DNA of 19,850 nt from Sporisorium sorghi. Lineage: Eukaryota > Basidiomycota > Ustilaginomycetes > Ustilaginales > Ustilaginaceae. Under the pieces are notes generated by a model that was not told where the DNA came from, ran no database searches, and was given only the letters and a program-made list of their open reading frames with translations. Positions within the stretch are counted from its first letter, which is position 1. The number at the start of each line of letters is the position of its first letter. Of the stretch, positions 16,761-19,850 are shown in pieces. The stretch lies in assembly GCA_023212695.1 (NCBI GenBank), contig JALCCG010000354.1:1-19850 (forward strand), written 5' to 3'. Position numbers and translations under genes: made by a program.

Positions 16761-18991
16761 ACGACTGGTGTTGCCGACAAGCGAGGGACTGCCACGACCG
16801 GGGGAAGGGAGAAAGGTTAGAGAGCAAGTGGTGGTTGGAAAGGAGACTCGAACAAGGGTGGGAACGGAAGCAAGGACGGTCGGAGATGGGGGCAAAGGAT
16901 AAATAGTCGCGCAAACCTCTTGTCGATCTTTGTTTCAGCGAGCAGCTGACTTGAAGCCCCCAAAAGGACAGGCTCGCACTGCAAGCATGCGGTTAGTGGG
17001 CTCAGGCGCGCTAAAGGAAGGGGGAACGAGCGGAGGGATCGGCAACAAGCTCATGAAAAGTGGGGGGCACAAAGCCAGTGCGGAGCGGGGGGGGGAAAAA
17101 AAAAAAAAAAAAAGGTCAAAGGGAACAAACAACCTGCAGCAAGACCGGCGGACGGCTCGAGCAAACACAGCGGCAGCAGCGGTGACGGCGGCGACGGCGG
17201 TCAGACGGACGAACTGACTGGCGAGAAGACATGCGAGGTGTCATGCATGTGCCACACACAATGCTGGGAGGAGAGCATGCGTCGAGCGTTGAGGCCCTCA
17301 TGCGAAGCCGCCGGTGATCCTCGGCTCGGTGTCAAGACGCACTTGTTTTACCATCTTGGAAGACGCTCGGATCGGCGACTTAATCTCAAAGTTGTGCTAT
17401 TGACAGTTGCGACAAGCAAAGAGGCGAGGAACGAGAGCAAGCTGAAGGGCAGCATGTGCATGCCGGACGGACATCGGACGACCATTGTGCAAACGCGACG
17501 GACGACATCGACGCAAGGCAGGAGAAGGTGCAGATTGGCCGACCATACCGTGCGGCCGTCGGTTGGAGGGCAAGCGGCTAGAGAACAGGGGCTCTGGCTG
17601 GTTGGCTGGTTGGCTGGCATGCATGCATTGACGAGCGGAATGCCAGCGGAGCAAAGTGAGACAAATTCGACATGTCCAGCTGCGCGTTGTGCTTTTGCCA
17701 GCTCGGCAAGAGAGAGAGAGAGAGAGCCCTTGCTGGCGAGCAAAGCATCGCTGTCCTCAATCCTCCAGAGTTAGAGACGATCGAGCCCGACAATGCTGAG
17801 TTGAGAGCTTGCCTGCGCGACGTCTCGAAAGCAGAATGACGGCGGCCGAGGAGGCATCCATTGTCAAGCTCGGCGAGTGTCCAGCCCGAGGTCCCATCAA
17901 GTCCAACACCTCGGCTAAAGAGGTCCAGCGAGCTGTGTCGACACGCAACTGCACAGCGCGACGCTACTCCGGTGATCTACATGCGGGCGCTCTGCACAAG
18001 CGAGACGCGAGCGAGCATTCTTTTTCCATCGCCAGAACAAAGTGCGGACTTTATATCCCCGAGCCGTCGGCATTGCTTGACCTTGAGACGATCAGAGCGC
18101 TGCGGAACACGGGCTGCCGCAGCTAGACTACGCTCCAAATTGCACGTCAAGTTGAGAGAGCTCAAGAAAACATTCCTCTCCGATGCTCTTGGTTTGAGGT
18201 GAGTGCGAGACACACTGTTGCTCTCGGCTAGTCGACGCTGCTGATGATCGGCGGATCAGCTGTCCGACCCCGGTGTGTGTTTTGTTTTGTTTTTTTCTCT
18301 CTATCTGAGAGCTCAGAGGGGAACGACGTCGCAACTCAACTTGGGCGGAGTCGCGCTGATGGCCAGCCCAGCATGCCAGCCGCAGCCGCACGAGTGAGAG
18401 TGCACAGTGCCCTTGGCGCTCAAGCGCCGATCCGGTTGGTGTCACCCCTGTTTGATTTGCACGGGCCTTGTGGGCTTCTTATCCCGCTACCAATGCGCCC
18501 AGGCCTTTCATCGTACGAGAGGATTCAAAGTCAGCACACTCACTCCGCCCTACAAAGCCTTGGGGTGTATCTCGCCGGTCCAGGCGACAGACGATGGCAG
18601 ATCTCGCCCGATGCCGAACCTGATCCTGTAAGATCGGCGTGCCCGCAACCCATCATCTGCCCGATATTCGAAAGAGACCGATCTGCACGCTTCGGCCCTC
18701 GCCGCAACGCCTACCACACGGCTGATCAGCCCATGACACTCACACACGCACACCGCGCAGTCCTGAAAAACACACACCTCTTCGTCTCTTCCACCGACTC
18801 AGCAGCACAGTCCAGCACGACTTGACTTGCGTGCACTCGCGTCGGAAGAGAGGGGTAAGACACTGGAGGTTGTCATGGATTGTGATGCAGCGCTTCGTTG
18901 CTACACGGCAAAAGGTACACTTGAGCAAGAGAGGCGGATACAGGTTCAAGATCAATACTTGAAATTGACGGTGCTTCGGTGTGATAACGGT

Positions 18992-19018
18992 AGAGAGAGA
19001 GAGAGAGAGAGAGAGAGC
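18992..19018. repeat. (GA)n microsatellite
   Basis: About 13 uninterrupted AG dinucleotides downstream of the metallothionein gene. A shorter run of the same type occurs at about 17710-17726. Confidence 0.9.
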
Positions 19019-19166
19019 AGCGAGATTGCTTTACACTTGACGGATGAGATTCGGGTTCGAGTTGCGAGAGCGCGGACTACATTCGGATGGATCGATATAA
19101 GCTTCGCCTAAACTCGCCAGAACGGGCCCAGTGAGCGTAGGTCGGCAGCCATCATCCCGTGCGCGC

Positions 19167-19364
19167 CTAACAGCAATCGCACTTGGCACAACCCTTGGAG
19201 CAGGTGCACGCAGCGCCATCAGCTTCGCACTTGCATCCCTTCTTGGTAGTAGCGGGGGTGGACTTGCAGGCGCAGGCGCTGGTGCAGCCGGAGCACGAGC
19301 ACGAGCACGATCCAGGCGAGCAGGTGCAGGTGCCGTTGGTCGACGAGGAGCAGTTGCAGGCCAT
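19167..19364 (-). CDS. Metallothionein (cysteine-rich metal-binding protein)
   Basis: A 65-residue protein with 18 cysteines (28 percent), no aromatic residue and no His, starting MACNCSSSTNGTCTCS. Cysteines fall into two groups: ten in residues 3-33 arranged mostly as CxC, and eight in residues 44-65 ending in CDCC. They are separated by a Cys-free linker of about ten residues (KSTPATTKK). This two-cluster layout is that of a metallothionein that binds copper, zinc or cadmium in thiolate clusters in the cytosol. The ATG at 19364 has a good context (A at -3, G at +4) and is the first ATG after the TATA box; the frame is open upstream only without an ATG. No intron is needed. The metal preference cannot be read from the sequence. 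Confidence 0.9.
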   Translation of the reverse strand: MACNCSSSTNGTCTCSPGSCSCSCSGCTSACACKSTPATTKKGCKCEADGAACTCSKGCAKCDCC

Positions 19365-19850
19365 GTTTGCAGAGTGTTTCGCTACAAGGTTAATTGAGAG
19401 TCGAGAGTGCGTGTGTGTTTGAGTGTGAGCCAAGGCGATTGTTGAGAGACTAGAAAGATGGTGGAGGAGCGCAAAGCACGGTGGTGGTTATATATACCTT
19501 TCAACACGAGTGAGAGTGACTGAGCACGGCGGACCCCATCTCATCACCCTTGGCGCACGGTCGAGCCCACCCTTTGCCCTGGTCACACACGACATCACCC
19601 CAAGTCAGGCACTTTCTCAGTGTTGTTGTTGTTTTTTTTTTGTTTTTGTTTTTGTTTTTTTTTTTTTTCTTTTTGGTTGGGGGGGGCTGAGTCTTTTTCG
19701 CCCCCACTTTGCGCGTTTTTCGCCTGGCCAATCAAAAAAAACGCTCCACGGGGATCCGTCTGTGTCAAAGAGTGCGCTGGTGCTCTTATCGTCAGGGTTG
19801 GTTGGAAAAAAAAAAAAAAAAAAAGGGGGAGCGTGCATCTCGCCTATCCG
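19365..19850 (-). promoter_or_regulatory. Metallothionein promoter and window end
   Basis: A TATATATA box at 19489-19496 lies about 125 nt before the ATG, and the leader between them has no upstream ATG. Further upstream are a T-rich tract with interspersed G (about 19621-19670), a run of seven G next to it, and a run of 19 A (19806-19824). I looked for the animal-type metal response core TGCRCNC and yeast Ace1-type sites and saw no convincing copy. No other gene is visible to the window end. Confidence 0.6.

Larger units (their letters stand above)
16696..19166. other. Gene-poor interval of about 2.5 kb between the chitin deacetylase and metallothionein
   Basis: The left end is the chitin deacetylase promoter. 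Its leader carries T runs at 16719-16743 (25) and 16748-16759 (12), read as A tracts in the transcript direction, and a TATA-like TATTTAT element at 16899-16906 (minus). Further right are a G9A18 run (17087-17113), a GGCTGGTT tandem repeat (17596-17617), and GA repeats (about 17710-17726 and 18992-19018). Open frames up to 193 codons exist on both strands, but they overlap each other, lack recognisable domains and have mixed composition, so I call none. No tRNA with matching A and B boxes was found. Confidence 0.5.

Noticed and set aside
15172..16902. 576-codon plus-strand ORF over the chitin deacetylase
   Set aside because: Same codon-aligned antisense effect, and its C-terminal part is read through the T tract as polyphenylalanine.
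17238..17774. 178-codon plus-strand ORF in the gene-poor interval
   Set aside because: Low-information composition, spans the GGCTGGTT and GA repeats, no recognisable signal peptide or domain.
18241..18315. Possible C/D box snoRNA (TGATGA followed by CTGA)
   Set aside because: The C box lacks the required purine at its first position, and there is no terminal stem that I can pair.
18244..18825. 193-codon plus-strand ORF in the gene-poor interval
   Set aside because: No domain, mixed composition, overlapping frames of similar length and no promoter logic; not distinguishable from chance in GC-rich DNA.
18941..19065. Possible tRNA B-box motifs (GGTTCAAG, GGTTCGAG)
   Set aside because: Neither continues into the B-box consensus, and no A box or acceptor stem pairs at the right distance.

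Overview
The window looks like nuclear DNA of a smut fungus (Basidiomycota, Ustilaginales; a Ustilago, Sporisorium or Moesziomyces-like species is my best inference). The support is a GC-rich sequence, long uninterrupted coding regions with fungal protein families, strong avoidance of TTA/CTA/TCA codons (whole antisense strands stay open), (CAG)n-encoded polyglutamine, and long homopolymer tracts between genes. I see six protein-coding genes, all apparently intronless, and no RNA gene, transposon or CRISPR array.

Layout, left to right. (1) 168-2969 (+): a CWF19-type spliceosomal protein, preceded by a 68-base T tract. (2) 3191-6313 (-), convergent with it: a mitochondrial aconitase carrying a second mitochondrial protein at its C-terminus, which I read as the large-subunit ribosomal protein mL40 (yeast Mrpl28 family), joined by a linker that itself resembles a mitochondrial presequence. 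(3) 6872-10759 (-): a 1295-residue cellular RNA-dependent RNA polymerase of the RNAi type with an intact DYDGD catalytic motif. (4) 11982-14663 (+), divergent from the RdRP across a 1.2 kb promoter region: a long, low-complexity protein with an N-terminal SAP-like DNA-binding motif; its last 40 or so residues appear to be read in the wrong frame after a run of seven Gs. (5) 15184-16695 (-): a secreted, probably GPI-anchored chitin deacetylase. (6) 19167-19364 (-): a 65-residue metallothionein with 18 cysteines. A gene-poor stretch of about 2.5 kb separates the last two.

These genes do not form a pathway; this is ordinary fungal gene order with each gene having its own promoter. The most notable items are the aconitase-ribosomal protein fusion (a design analogous to fission yeast Aco2, but with what seems to be a different ribosomal partner), the retained RdRP (Ustilago maydis is known to have lost the RNAi machinery that other smuts keep), a cluster of three inverted repeats just upstream of a TATA box in the RdRP/SAP-gene divergent promoter, a uORF whose stop overlaps the SAP-gene start codon, and the apparent frameshift in that gene. 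All function calls rest on motif recognition by eye; no database search was run.
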